This document shows positions 1 to 7,467 of a stretch of 21,936 nt of DNA, in pieces. The translations under genes and the position numbers were made by a program. The first letter of the stretch is position 1. Every line of letters starts with the position of its first letter. The notes under the pieces were generated by a model, which saw nothing but the letters and a program-made list of their open reading frames with translations, was not told the origin of the DNA and made no database searches. The stretch is from Geobacter sp. UBA6802 (GTDB lineage Bacteria > Desulfobacterota > Desulfuromonadia > Geobacterales > Pseudopelobacteraceae). Where the stretch lies: positions 181 to 22,116 of the forward strand of contig DKFG01000094.1 in the NCBI GenBank assembly GCA_002452325.1, read 5' to 3'.

Positions 1-2
1 CG

Positions 3-128
3 GCCATGCGGGCCGAGTTCGGCACATGGAAATGGGCAGGGGTTGCCTTTGCCTATTCCACCATCCTGGCCTGGACCGTAGCGCTGATCATCTACCAGGG
101 CGGCAGATTCCTGGGGCTGGGAGGCTAG
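3..128 (+). CDS. feoB: FeoB, C-terminal end (partial)
   Basis: This is the last 41 residues of a ferrous-iron transporter FeoB; the rest lies upstream of the window. The reading frame starting at base 3 gives an Arg-Ala-Glu-Phe-Gly-Thr-Trp-Lys-Trp stretch, one hydrophobic helix (about residues 13-32) and the ending IYQGGRFLGLGG, which matches the usual FeoB C-terminus (…VYQGGRLLGLG). FeoB is an inner-membrane Fe(II) permease with a cytoplasmic G-protein domain; neither the G domain nor the gate region can be seen here. The next gene begins 2 nt after the stop and encodes the FeoB-associated Cys-rich protein, which supports the call. A second, complete feoB lies at 8260-10785, so the genome has at least two. 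Confidence 0.85.
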   Translation, partial: AMRAEFGTWKWAGVAFAYSTILAWTVALIIYQGGRFLGLGG

Positions 129-130
129 CT

Positions 131-256
131 GTGGGACTGTTCGACATCATCCTGATGGCAGCGATTGCAGGAGGAGCCGTCTGGCTCCTCTACCGCTCGC
201 TCTGGAAAAAGAAAGGCTGCTGCGGCACTGATGGATGTGGCGGCAGCTGCAATTAG
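131..256 (+). CDS. FeoB-associated Cys-rich membrane protein
   Basis: A 41-residue protein with one N-terminal membrane helix (about residues 3-22), a basic KKK patch and a Cys/Gly-rich tail with CC, C and C (GCCGTDGCGGSCN). This is the layout of the FeoB-associated Cys-rich membrane protein family, tiny proteins encoded directly after feoB. The start is GTG at 131, chosen because GGGAGG at 119-124 lies 6 nt upstream and the gene begins 2 nt after the feoB stop. The in-frame ATG at 26 would overlap feoB throughout and is not credible. The role of the family is not settled; it may bind iron or help FeoB at the membrane (inference). Confidence 0.82.
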   Translation: MGLFDIILMAAIAGGAVWLLYRSLWKKKGCCGTDGCGGSCN

Positions 257-279
257 ATGGAAAAGACAACTTAATACAT

Positions 280-310
280 CAGCCAGCCACGTTACCAACG
301 CAGCCAGCCA
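280..310 (+). repeat. CAGCCAGCC stem-loop repeat, copy A
   Basis: The 10-base block CAGCCAGCCA occurs at 280-289 and again, identical, at 301-310. Between them is the hairpin CGTT-ACC-AACG (290-300). The copy lies between the FeoB companion gene and the HMA-like gene at 384. It is one of six related elements in this window; the stem sequence differs from the other copies but still pairs. Function is unknown; it could be a leader RNA element or a protein-binding site. Confidence 0.75.
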
Positions 311-383
311 AAACCCCATTCCTTATACAAGGATGTTTTGACTGTGCTGCGTTTTCTATTTCGGTGTCAGAGAAAGGCCGTCT

Positions 384-845
384 ATGACCATCACCAGTTA
401 CATTCCGGGGCGGATACGGGTTCGGGACAGTCGTCTTGCCAATACAGCGGAGGCAGAGCAGATCACCGCCATGGTGAAGCTGTTGCCGGGCATTCGCGGC
501 ATCAATGTCAATCATCGCACTGCCAGCCTGTTGGTGCAGTACGACCCGACATCCGGCGTTGAAACATTGCTGTGTAGTTATGCCGGTATCGAGCCCCATG
601 ACACACCGGTCAAACCGGCTGCAAGCCGCCGAAAGCCTGGGGGAAAAAAGAGCTTCTGCATTAAGACTGGAGACATGCCCATTACCTACCGGCAGTTTCT
701 CAACTACGGCATGATGGTAGCCTTTGCCGCCAGCGGCATCGGTATCGCCCTGCACTATCGCAAACTGCACGCAACTGCAGGCTTCCTGTTCTTCGGGCTG
801 AGCGGCCTGCATATGTACAACAAGCGCAGAACACTCTTTGTGTAA
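384..845 (+). CDS. small HMA-like (PGRxR) membrane protein, candidate Fez component
   Basis: 153 residues. Residues 1-75 resemble a heavy-metal-associated fold of the HMA_2 type: the opening ITSYIPGRIRVR, then LPGIRGINVNHRTASLLVQYD, which is the usual second strand pattern. The CxxC metal site of classical HMA domains is absent. A Lys/Arg-rich linker (about 80-95) leads to two predicted membrane helices (about 104-123 and 128-146). AGAAAGG lies about 6 nt before the ATG. The same PGRxR opening starts both P-type ATPases downstream (1543 and 3618). Small HMA-like membrane proteins beside P1B-6 ATPases occur in ferrosome (fez) clusters, so a role in an iron-storage membrane compartment is plausible. 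A simple metallochaperone or ATPase partner is the alternative. Confidence 0.7.
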   Translation: MTITSYIPGRIRVRDSRLANTAEAEQITAMVKLLPGIRGINVNHRTASLLVQYDPTSGVETLLCSYAGIEPHDTPVKPAASRRKPGGKKSFCIKTGDMPITYRQFLNYGMMVAFAASGIGIALHYRKLHATAGFLFFGLSGLHMYNKRRTLFV

Positions 846-880
846 AACTGCATGAAACCCCAACGAAAGGAGACAACAGC

Positions 881-1318
881 ATGGAAGATCACGACAAGGA
901 AGAAGCAAAAGGCGGTGGCGGCGGAGGCAAGACAGCCGATACCCATACCGATGGCGGCGATCACAAGGAGGACGGCGTGCATGTCTTACCCGGCCTGCAT
1001 ATTCACAGTAACACCCTCTGGCTGCTGGCAGCCGGAGCATTGGGCGCTGTAGCCGCCCTGGGTGCATCAAAGGCCACCAGCAAGCTGCGCCCTGCAACGG
1101 TGGGAGCAGTCAAGGAAGGCTATAAGTTCAAGGAGTGGGTGACCGGCAAATACGAGCAGGTCAAGGAGGATGTAGAAGATATCATGGCTGAAGGTGTCCA
1201 CCAGTATCACAACGATCTGGAAGAGACCGAAGAGTCCATCAAGCGCCAGAAAGAGCTGCTTGAAAAGGCAGAGGCCAAAATCAAGGCTCAACGTGCCAGA
1301 GCACAGAAGGAGGCATAG
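881..1318 (+). CDS. hypothetical membrane-anchored coiled-coil protein (DUF5132-like)
   Basis: 145 residues. A charged, Gly- and His-rich N-terminus (EEAKGGGGGGK, then several His/Asp) is followed by one membrane helix (about 46-66, LLAAGALGAVAALGA) and a long charged helix (about 85-145, rich in Glu, Lys and Gln) that looks like a coiled coil. The part PATVGAVKEGYKFKEW and the following acidic helix recall DUF5132 proteins; this comes from memory and is not certain. AAAGGAG lies 9 nt upstream of the ATG. Position between the HMA-like gene and two P1B ATPases suggests a structural or accessory part of that system. The His/Asp-rich N-terminus could bind metal. No function is known. Confidence 0.6.
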   Translation: MEDHDKEEAKGGGGGGKTADTHTDGGDHKEDGVHVLPGLHIHSNTLWLLAAGALGAVAALGASKATSKLRPATVGAVKEGYKFKEWVTGKYEQVKEDVEDIMAEGVHQYHNDLEETEESIKRQKELLEKAEAKIKAQRARAQKEA

Positions 1319-1321
1319 ACC

Positions 1322-1546
1322 ATGGATCTTCATCTAAAAACCGGCCACTATCTGCGCGGAGCTTTAAGCGTTACCCTGGGGGCAGGCGCTGTGCTGGGGG
1401 CAGGTTACCTGTTCTCCCGCATCAAGGAAAAACAGAGTGACGAAAGTGTGTTGAGCCGCCTTGAGCAGATCCTCGAAGAAACCGCCGAGGCAGAAGCAGT
1501 ATCGGAAGAAAAACCGGCAGTGCGCAGCAGGGCAAAAAAGGCATGA
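1322..1546 (+). CDS. hypothetical small single-helix membrane protein
   Basis: 74 residues: a short N-terminus, one Gly/Ala-rich membrane helix (about 11-32, GALSVTLGAGAVLGAGYLF), then an acidic helix (ESVLSRLEQILEETAEAEA) and a basic end (RSRAKKA). A strong AAGGAGG (1307-1313) lies 8 nt before the ATG, inside the end of the previous gene. The stop overlaps the next start (ATGA), so it is translationally coupled to the ATPase at 1543. Gly-rich helices of this kind can pack tightly in membranes, but this is a general remark. I do not recognise a family. Confidence 0.6.
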   Translation: MDLHLKTGHYLRGALSVTLGAGAVLGAGYLFSRIKEKQSDESVLSRLEQILEETAEAEAVSEEKPAVRSRAKKA

Positions 1547-3621
1547 TGACAACAGTAGTCCATGAACTGCCAGGACGGCTGCGGCTGTCCCTGAAACGGC
1601 GTCCCAGCGCCCCTGTTGATCAGGGGCGCGTGGAGGTTCAGTTCTCAAGGATTCCCGGCGTCGAGCAGGCGCGCTATACCCCTGCTACCGGCAGTCTGCT
1701 GATCCGCTACTCCGGCGGTACCCACACCCGTGAACAGGTACTGCGGTCGGCTGAAACCCTGGTTCTGCCCACTATCCGCAAAGCGCAGCCGCCTGATGAG
1801 CTGTCTGAAAAACGCTCGGTGCTGATCCGCTCCGGCATCCTGTTCATGCTGCGCCCCCTGATCCCGCCGCCAGTGCGCATAGGACTGGCCATACATGGCG
1901 CCGTACCGGTAGTGCTGAAAGGGCTTGATTCCTTACGTCAGCGCAAGATGGATGTGTCCCTGCTGGATGCCTCGGCAGTGGGGGCTTCTCTGGCAACCGG
2001 CGAATTTTCAACTGCTTCAGTGATTACCTTTCTGTTGAATCTTGGCGAGTTTCTTGATGCATGGGCACGGGGCAAATCACGTCAGCTGCTGGCTGCCATG
2101 TTCCGGACCAGCGATGATACGGTCTGGGTTGAACGCAACGGACAGGAAACCGAGATTCTGCTGACCGGGCTGGCGCCGGGTGATACGGTCATTGTACGGA
2201 TGGGCAGCCTGATCCCGGTGGATGGTACGGTGCTCTCCGGCGAGGCAATGGTCAACCAATCCAGCCTGACCGGTGAACCGCTGGCCATAGCACGCCGCAT
2301 CGGTGCCTCGGTCTATGCCGGTACCGTAGTGGAAGAGGGCGAACTGCGGATCAGGGCGGTTAAAACCGGAGATGCCACCAAAGTAGCCCAGATGGTTCAT
2401 ATCATTGAACAGGGCGAACTGCTCAAGGCCGAGTATCAAAGCATGAGCGAGCGGATGGCCGACCGGATCGTGCCCTACTCGTTCCTGCTTTCCGCTTTGA
2501 CCCTGGCTGTCACCAGCAATCCGGCCCGCGCCGCAGCCGTACTGCTGGTGGATTATTCCTGCGCGATCAAACTCTCCACCCCCCTCACCATTTTGGCCTC
2601 TTTGGCAACGGCTGCCAGACAGGGGATACTAATCAAGGGGGGCAAGTATATTGAGCAACTCAGCAGGATCGACACGGTGGTGCTGGACAAGACCGGCACC
2701 CTGACCGAGGCAGCCCCCAAGGTGTCCGAGGTAACAGCCTACAACGGCTACACCCCGGATTTTGTCCTGCAGTTGGCTGCCTGCGTTGAAGAGCACTTTC
2801 CCCATCCGGTTGCCAGTGCCGTGGTCAAACATGCTGCTGAAAACGATATCAGTCATGATGAAGAACATGCTGCGGTTGAATACCTGCTGGCCCACGGCAT
2901 TGTAACCAACCTGAACAACAAGCGGGTGGTAGTCGGCAGTCGGCACTTTATTGAAGATGATGAACAGATTGACCTTGCACCGGCAGCGGATGACGTAAAA
3001 CGGCTTGGCAGTCAGGGCGCATCACTGCTGTTCATGGCCATTGACGGCCAACTGGCCGGTATGCTGGCCCTGCACGATCCGCTGCGCAGCGATGCCCCGG
3101 CGTTTGTGCAGAAGCTGAAACAGCAGGGCTTATCACCGATCATGCTGACCGGCGACACCCCGGCAACAGCAGCGCTGATTGCAGCGCAGGCAGGAATTGA
3201 CCGCTGGCAGGCCCAGGCCCTGCCCGAGGACAAGGTACAACTGATTCAGCAGCTCCAGCAGCAGGGTCGCTGTGTTGCCATGGTTGGCGACGGCATCAAC
3301 GATTCCCCTGCCCTTTCCTTTGCCGACCTGGGGGTATCACTCAAGCATGGCGCCGACATCGCCCGGGAAACCGCCGATCTGCTGCTGATGCGGAGCAGGC
3401 TGGATGATCTGCTACTGGCACGACAGATCTCCAAAGAGGCAATGGACCTGCTCAAGACCAATTTCCGGTTGATCATGTCCATTAACTCGGTAGCCCTGGC
3501 AATGGCGGTCACCGGCTTTGCTCCGCCCCTGTTCTCTGCTGCCCTGCACAATGCCGGAACAGTCGGCGTTGCCCTGCATGCACTGAAGCCGCTGAAGCGT
3601 AAGGAAGAACCGTACCCATGA
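1543..3621 (+). CDS. P1B-type metal ATPase with Ser-Cys-Ala membrane site (P1B-6/FezB-like)
   Basis: 692 residues, a heavy-metal-transporting P-type ATPase. In order: an HMA-like N-terminal domain opening with HELPGRLRL and without CxxC; membrane helices; the actuator loop with LTGEP; the metal-site helix with DYSCAIKLSTP (Cys340) in place of the usual CPC; the phosphorylation site DKTGT (Asp382); an HP pair (FPHPVAS) in the nucleotide-binding domain; MLTGD; and the hinge GDGINDSPAL. All catalytic motifs are intact. A Ser-Cys membrane motif without proline is what I recall for the P1B-6 group, which includes ferrosome ATPase FezB. Iron is therefore the favoured substrate, supported by feoB, hemP and tonB nearby. 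It overlaps genes on both sides by 4 nt, so it belongs to one operon. Confidence 0.78.
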   Translation: MMTTVVHELPGRLRLSLKRRPSAPVDQGRVEVQFSRIPGVEQARYTPATGSLLIRYSGGTHTREQVLRSAETLVLPTIRKAQPPDELSEKRSVLIRSGILFMLRPLIPPPVRIGLAIHGAVPVVLKGLDSLRQRKMDVSLLDASAVGASLATGEFSTASVITFLLNLGEFLDAWARGKSRQLLAAMFRTSDDTVWVERNGQETEILLTGLAPGDTVIVRMGSLIPVDGTVLSGEAMVNQSSLTGEPLAIARRIGASVYAGTVVEEGELRIRAVKTGDATKVAQMVHIIEQGELLKAEYQSMSERMADRIVPYSFLLSALTLAVTSNPARAAAVLLVDYSCAIKLSTPLTILASLATAARQGILIKGGKYIEQLSRIDTVVLDKTGTLTEAAPKVSEVTAYNGYTPDFVLQLAACVEEHFPHPVASAVVKHAAENDISHDEEHAAVEYLLAHGIVTNLNNKRVVVGSRHFIEDDEQIDLAPAADDVKRLGSQGASLLFMAIDGQLAGMLALHDPLRSDAPAFVQKLKQQGLSPIMLTGDTPATAALIAAQAGIDRWQAQALPEDKVQLIQQLQQQGRCVAMVGDGINDSPALSFADLGVSLKHGADIARETADLLLMRSRLDDLLLARQISKEAMDLLKTNFRLIMSINSVALAMAVTGFAPPLFSAALHNAGTVGVALHALKPLKRKEEPYP

Positions 3622-5816
3622 AAAATGATACTGCGACCAACAGCAAGCCGGTATCGGATTTGATTCGTCACTACCTGCCGGGCCGGGTGCGCTTTCAGGC
3701 TCCCCGCCTGCATAACCGGCAGGTTGCAGCTGGTATTGCATCGGCTTTGGGTGCATTCAGCGGTGTACGCTCTGCAGAGGCCAACCCGGCCTGCGGCAGC
3801 CTGTTGATCCGGTACGACAAAGACAGCTGCACTATTCAAGCACTGCTTGCAGAAATAGAATCATTACTACTGAAATCATTAAGTGGCTTATCTGTTCAAG
3901 CATCTTCAGCAGCCTGCCCTGAGATCAGCTCATGCGGCTGCGCCGCACCTCCTGCCCAACCGGTGAATCTGCCCGGCCTCAAGCGTCGTTTCTGGGGCCT
4001 GACCGCCACAGTGGCAGCCCTGTTTATCCGTAACCGGTTGATCAGCACCCCTTTTACCGGCGGCCTGTTCAGTCCGTTTGGTTTACTGACCGCAGCCTTT
4101 GCCCTGCCACTGGTCAGACGTGGTTTCAGTAATCTGCATCAGAAAAAAATAAATCTGGACACTTTTCTGGGGGGCAGCCTGATGCTTGCCATTGGTGCAG
4201 GCGAAGTGGAGACCGCCCTGGAGATACTCTGGATCGACTCGGGCGCCGACCTGATGAAAGGCTGGGTAACCGAACGCTCCCGTAAAGCCATATCGGAGAT
4301 CCTCGAAATCAGCGGTCACCATACCTTTGTGCTGCGGGACAGTGTTGAGGTTGAGGTGCCGGTCACGTCTCTGAAACCAGGGGATGTGGTGGTACTGCAT
4401 ACCGGTGAAAAGGTCTGTGTTGATGGCGAGGTAGTCTTTGGTGAAGGACTGGTGGACGAGTCCCCCATCACCGGTCGGGCCGAACCGGTACACCTGACGC
4501 TGGGTTCATGCGTCCATGCCGGCACCTTTATCACCGGCGGCGTCATCCACGTGCAGGCCCGCTGCGTGGGTGATCGCACCTACCTTGCCCGCATTCTCAG
4601 GCTGGTGGAGGAAAGCCAGGCCAATCGTGCCCCGGTGGAAGGAGTTGCCGACCGCCTGGCCCGCAAGACCGTGGCAGCCGGTTTTGCGGCTGCTGCTGCC
4701 ACCCTGCTCGTAACCCGCAATCCCTGGCGCGCTTTCACCGTACTGATGGTCATGGCCTGCCCCTGTGCCACCAGCCTGGCTGCCTCTTCAGCGGTCAGCT
4801 CTGCCCTGCATACTGCGGCACAGCGCCGCATCCTGATCAAGGGCGGTCGTTACCTTGAGGCGGTCGGCTCTGCCGACCTGGTCTGCCTGGACAAGACTGG
4901 CACCCTGACCGCCAATCACCCCCAGGTCTGCGAGATCATCAGCGCCGGACGCTTGAGCATCAACGAGATCCTGCTGCTGGCCTGCACCGGCGAGGCACAC
5001 AACCACCACCCCCTGGCTGAAGCAATTAAAGAACGGGCCGCAGCCGAAGGAATCATCCCCCTACCCCACAGCCAGTGTGACTACTATCTGGGCAAAGGGA
5101 TCAGGGCGATTCTGGAAGGGCGCGAAATACTGGTGGGCAACCATAAACTGCTGACCCAGTTCACCGTACCGCGTAGCACTGCAGAGAAGCTGGCAGCACC
5201 ACTGATCAGACGAGGATTGACCATCATCTATCTGGCTCGTGATCGCACGATAGAGGGGATACTCGGCATTGAGAATCCGCAACGGCCGGAAACAGCATCC
5301 GTTGTCAGCAAGCTCGCCGACCAGGGCTGCAAGCTGGTCATGGTTACCGGTGATGAGTCGGCAACAGCTGAAGAACTGTCGAAAAGTCTCGGCATCACGC
5401 ACTGCCACAGTTCGCTATTACCGGAACAGAAGGCCGATCTGGTCAGCAGTCTACAGGCCGAAGGATATCAAGTGATTATGGTGGGTGACGGCATTAACGA
5501 TGCGCTGGCACTGACCAGGGCTGATATCGGCATTGCCATGGGTGTGGCCGGTTCAGAGGTGGCTATTGAGGCCGCTGATATCGCCCTGGTGGACGACTCC
5601 CTGGCAGGGGTACTGTATGTCCGTGACCTGAGCCGCCAGACCCTGCGGGTGGTCAACCAGAACTTTGCCCTTGCAACCGGCACCAATGTTATCGGCGCTG
5701 CTGCCGGAGCCTTGGGCATTATGGGGCCGGTTGCTGCCGGACTGCTGCATATCGTGCACACCCTGGGCATACTGGCCAATTCAGGGCGATTACTGGATTA
5801 CCGCCAAACAAAATAA
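3618..5816 (+). CDS. P1B-type metal ATPase with CPC membrane site
   Basis: 732 residues, a second heavy-metal P-type ATPase. It opens with IRHYLPGRVRF, an HMA-like domain without CxxC, followed by a short Cys-rich linker (CPEISSCGCA) not present in its neighbour. Next come membrane helices, the actuator loop (the expected TGEP reads ITGRAEP here, with Arg in place of Glu in the core motif), the CPC metal site (Cys381-Pro-Cys383), DKTGT (Asp425), the HP pair (HHPLAE), MVTGD and GDGINDALAL. The start overlaps the stop of the first ATPase (ATGA). It is not a simple duplicate: the membrane metal site differs. Its substrate cannot be read from sequence; related CPC proteins of the CtpC type are linked with Zn/Mn and others with Fe or Cu. 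Confidence 0.78.
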   Translation: MKNDTATNSKPVSDLIRHYLPGRVRFQAPRLHNRQVAAGIASALGAFSGVRSAEANPACGSLLIRYDKDSCTIQALLAEIESLLLKSLSGLSVQASSAACPEISSCGCAAPPAQPVNLPGLKRRFWGLTATVAALFIRNRLISTPFTGGLFSPFGLLTAAFALPLVRRGFSNLHQKKINLDTFLGGSLMLAIGAGEVETALEILWIDSGADLMKGWVTERSRKAISEILEISGHHTFVLRDSVEVEVPVTSLKPGDVVVLHTGEKVCVDGEVVFGEGLVDESPITGRAEPVHLTLGSCVHAGTFITGGVIHVQARCVGDRTYLARILRLVEESQANRAPVEGVADRLARKTVAAGFAAAAATLLVTRNPWRAFTVLMVMACPCATSLAASSAVSSALHTAAQRRILIKGGRYLEAVGSADLVCLDKTGTLTANHPQVCEIISAGRLSINEILLLACTGEAHNHHPLAEAIKERAAAEGIIPLPHSQCDYYLGKGIRAILEGREILVGNHKLLTQFTVPRSTAEKLAAPLIRRGLTIIYLARDRTIEGILGIENPQRPETASVVSKLADQGCKLVMVTGDESATAEELSKSLGITHCHSSLLPEQKADLVSSLQAEGYQVIMVGDGINDALALTRADIGIAMGVAGSEVAIEAADIALVDDSLAGVLYVRDLSRQTLRVVNQNFALATGTNVIGAAAGALGIMGPVAAGLLHIVHTLGILANSGRLLDYRQTK

Positions 5817-5827
5817 TCATATCAGCT

Positions 5828-5904
5828 TGGTATCAACAGTGTGTATCGAATACGGGTTGCCTCCTCCTTCTGCGTATTCGTGTCAGGCCACACTGTTGAT
5901 ACCA
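5828..5904. repeat. nested long inverted repeat in front of hemP
   Basis: A 16-bp perfect inverted repeat, TGGTATCAACAGTGTG (5828-5843) with CACACTGTTGATACCA (5889-5904). Inside it is a second perfect 8-bp inverted repeat, CGAATACG (5847-5854) with CGTATTCG (5873-5880). The apical loop (5855-5872) holds CCTCCTCC, which is complementary to Shine-Dalgarno sequences. No T-run follows, so it is not a standard terminator. It lies between the second ATPase and hemP (start 5940, Shine-Dalgarno-like G-run at 5926-5931). It could be an RNA stem controlling hemP, or a small mobile repeat. Confidence 0.75.
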
Positions 5905-5939
5905 GATTTCAAAATCATAGTGACAGGGGGGTACTCTTT

Positions 5940-6128
5940 ATGTTAGAACAAAAAAAATCAGTGATAAAAAGACCGTTAGCGCCACAGTGCCAAAAGTTGA
6001 CTTCATCCCCTGACGTACTGGTGAGCAGCGATCTTTTGGGTAACAGCAAGATGATCATCATCAGGCACGCCGGCGAAGAATACCGACTCAGTATTACCAG
6101 TAAGGACAAGTTAATCCTTACCAAATAA
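5940..6128 (+). CDS. hemP: HemP, hemin uptake protein
   Basis: 62 residues. The C-terminal half, LLGNSKMIIIRHAGEEYRLSI followed by a TSKDKLILTK ending, is the HemP signature (LL-G-x-x-x-I-x-I-x-H-x-G-x-x-Y-x-L-R-x-T-x-x-x-K-L-I-L-T-K). The ATG at 5940 is used because a G-run lies about 8 nt upstream and it gives the usual family length of about 60. A longer reading from 5841 would run into the inverted repeat. HemP proteins are small and are found at the head of heme-uptake operons; in some bacteria they activate the heme receptor gene. Here it precedes tonB-exbB-exbD, two receptors and hutW, in keeping with heme use. Confidence 0.88.
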   Translation: MLEQKKSVIKRPLAPQCQKLTSSPDVLVSSDLLGNSKMIIIRHAGEEYRLSITSKDKLILTK

Positions 6129-6129
6129 C

Positions 6130-6149
6130 CAACGCAGCCTCTGCCGTTG
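6130..6149 (+). other. small hairpin next to repeat copy B
   Basis: CAACGCAG (6130-6137) pairs with CTGCCGTTG (6141-6149), leaving one bulged C and a CCT loop. It lies 2 nt after the hemP stop and directly before repeat copy B. No T-run follows. It may be the 5' part of a larger folded leader of tonB. Confidence 0.5.
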
Positions 6150-6154
6150 CGCCA

Positions 6155-6197
6155 CGCCAGCCAATCTTGCCTTTTCTCCAGGCATGCCAGCCAGCCA
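6155..6197 (+). repeat. CAGCCAGCC stem-loop repeat, copy B
   Basis: CGCCAGCCA (6155-6163), a hairpin TGCCT (6168-6172) with AGGCA (6180-6184) and a 7-nt loop, then GCCAGCCAGCCA (6186-6197). It lies between hemP and tonB, about 70 nt in front of tonB. The stem sequence differs from copy A while pairing is kept. Confidence 0.72.
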
Positions 6198-6267
6198 ATC
6201 TCCTTTTGTATTATCCGCTTTCATTTCATACAGAAAGCCTGTGTGAAGCAAAATCAACTATTCGTGG

Positions 6268-6993
6268 ATGTACAGCACTATGATTCGTCACGTATCTTCA
6301 TATGTAATTTCTTTGGCTCTGCATCTCACCGGTTTTTTTCTGGTGGCTTTGATCGCCAATCATCGCAATCTGGCACCGCCGGTACTGATAGACTTTACCG
6401 TTAATGCGGCACACGCATCCGCAGAACAAAAGGCAGCAACTTCGGCCCAGCCCAAGCAGGCATCTGCTCCCAGACCCCGACCGCCTGCCAATACGCCTCC
6501 ATTGCCGCAACCGGTGCCTGTTACGCAGATACACGAAAAAAGCGTTCAGAGCATCTCCGAGGTAGCAGTTGCCCAAACACCACAAGAGGCCCCGCCGACA
6601 CCTGCAGCACAACCTGTCTCTTCAGCCCCACCATACAGCAGCCCTGCTGAAGGCATAAAATCTGCTGCAAACAGCCAGACATCAGGGGGCGAAAAAAGGA
6701 CAGAACAGGCCCGTGCCAAATACGTCAAAGAACAGTTCAGCTATATCCGAGACAAAATAGCCTCCCATGTACGCTACCCGCGTCATGCCCGCCGGATGGG
6801 CTGGAGTGGGGCGGTACATGTCTCCTTCATTATTGAAGAAAGCGGTAGCGTTAGTGACATTCGCGTTGTTCGCAGTTCCCAAGTGGGTATGCTGGATGAA
6901 GAAGCCCTTGACTCAGTCAGACGCAGCGCCCCATTCCCCCGCCCGCCTGTACGAGCCCGTATTGTCATACCGGTTGAATACATACTTGGATAA
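6268..6993 (+). CDS. tonB: TonB energy-transducing protein
   Basis: 241 residues with the TonB layout: a short cytoplasmic end, one membrane helix (about 10-30), a Pro/Ala/Gln-rich periplasm-spanning region (about 48-130, with PRPRPPANTPPLPQP), and a C-terminal TonB domain (about 155-241: YPRHARRMGWSGAVHVSF, then SGSVSDIRVVRSS, MLDEEALDSVRRSAPFPRP). TonB carries proton-motive energy from ExbB/ExbD to outer-membrane receptors; two such receptors are encoded downstream. The start is uncertain: neither ATG 6268 nor the in-frame ATG 6280 has a good ribosome site. exbB follows after 33 nt. Confidence 0.88.
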   Translation: MYSTMIRHVSSYVISLALHLTGFFLVALIANHRNLAPPVLIDFTVNAAHASAEQKAATSAQPKQASAPRPRPPANTPPLPQPVPVTQIHEKSVQSISEVAVAQTPQEAPPTPAAQPVSSAPPYSSPAEGIKSAANSQTSGGEKRTEQARAKYVKEQFSYIRDKIASHVRYPRHARRMGWSGAVHVSFIIEESGSVSDIRVVRSSQVGMLDEEALDSVRRSAPFPRPPVRARIVIPVEYILG

Positions 6994-7026
6994 CAACCCA
7001 AAAACCAACTATTGGAGGATGTACTC

Positions 7027-7467
7027 ATGCAGATGGATTGGCTGTCAGGAACCATTGATTACGGCATTATCGGCCTGCTGGTAGTTTTAAGCGTGGTGGT
7101 GGTTGCCGTCTCCCTTGAACGGTACGCTCTTTACCGCAAGATCAGCATTGCCACATTTAACGACATCAAGTCACTTGAACTGACATTGACCAGTAAACTT
7201 ATTGTTATTTCATCAGTTGGTGCAAACGCACCGTATATCGGCCTGTTGGGAACCGTATTGGGGATCATGCTCACCTTCTACAACATGGGGCAGGACAGTG
7301 CCATGGATACCGGAAAGATCATGACCGGCCTGGCCCTGGCATTAAAGGCAACGGCAGTGGGTCTGGTGGTGGCACTGGTGGCGGTGGTGCTGTACAACAC
7401 CCTGCTGCGTAGAGTGAAGGTATTAATGCTTGAATGGGAGATCGCCAATGGACGAAAAACCGTTTGA
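7027..7467 (+). CDS. exbB: ExbB/TolQ/MotA-type proton channel protein
   Basis: 146 residues, the short form of ExbB. An N-terminal helix (about 9-28), LERYALYRKI, and the conserved core SSVGANAPYIGLLGTVLGIMLTFYNMG lead into TGLALALKATAVGLVVALVAVVLYN, the MotA/TolQ/ExbB signature. The ATG at 7027 is chosen because GGAGG at 7015-7019 lies 7 nt before it; the in-frame ATG at 7012 overlaps that ribosome site. With ExbD it forms the inner-membrane proton channel that drives TonB. exbD starts inside its end (20-nt overlap). Confidence 0.88.
   Translation: MQMDWLSGTIDYGIIGLLVVLSVVVVAVSLERYALYRKISIATFNDIKSLELTLTSKLIVISSVGANAPYIGLLGTVLGIMLTFYNMGQDSAMDTGKIMTGLALALKATAVGLVVALVAVVLYNTLLRRVKVLMLEWEIANGRKTV

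Noticed and set aside
26..130. ATG at 26 as the start of the Cys-rich protein
   Set aside because: The upstream part is out of frame with a clear FeoB end; GTG 131 with a good ribosome site fits the family length.
280..310. CRISPR array or REP interpretation of the CAGCCAGCC elements
   Set aside because: Only single, widely spaced copies are found, without regular spacers or cas genes, and without the GTAG/GGAG head of known REP elements.
336..366. TTGACT as a -35 element before the HMA-like gene
   Set aside because: No acceptable -10 sequence lies at the right spacing.
279..1097. Long reverse-strand reading frame of 272 codons
   Set aside because: It covers two convincing forward genes with good ribosome sites and has a Cys/Arg/His-rich composition typical of an antisense shadow.
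3246..3839. Reverse-strand reading frame of 197 codons
   Set aside because: It lies over the catalytic ends of two P-type ATPases whose motifs are intact; no known domain is seen in it.
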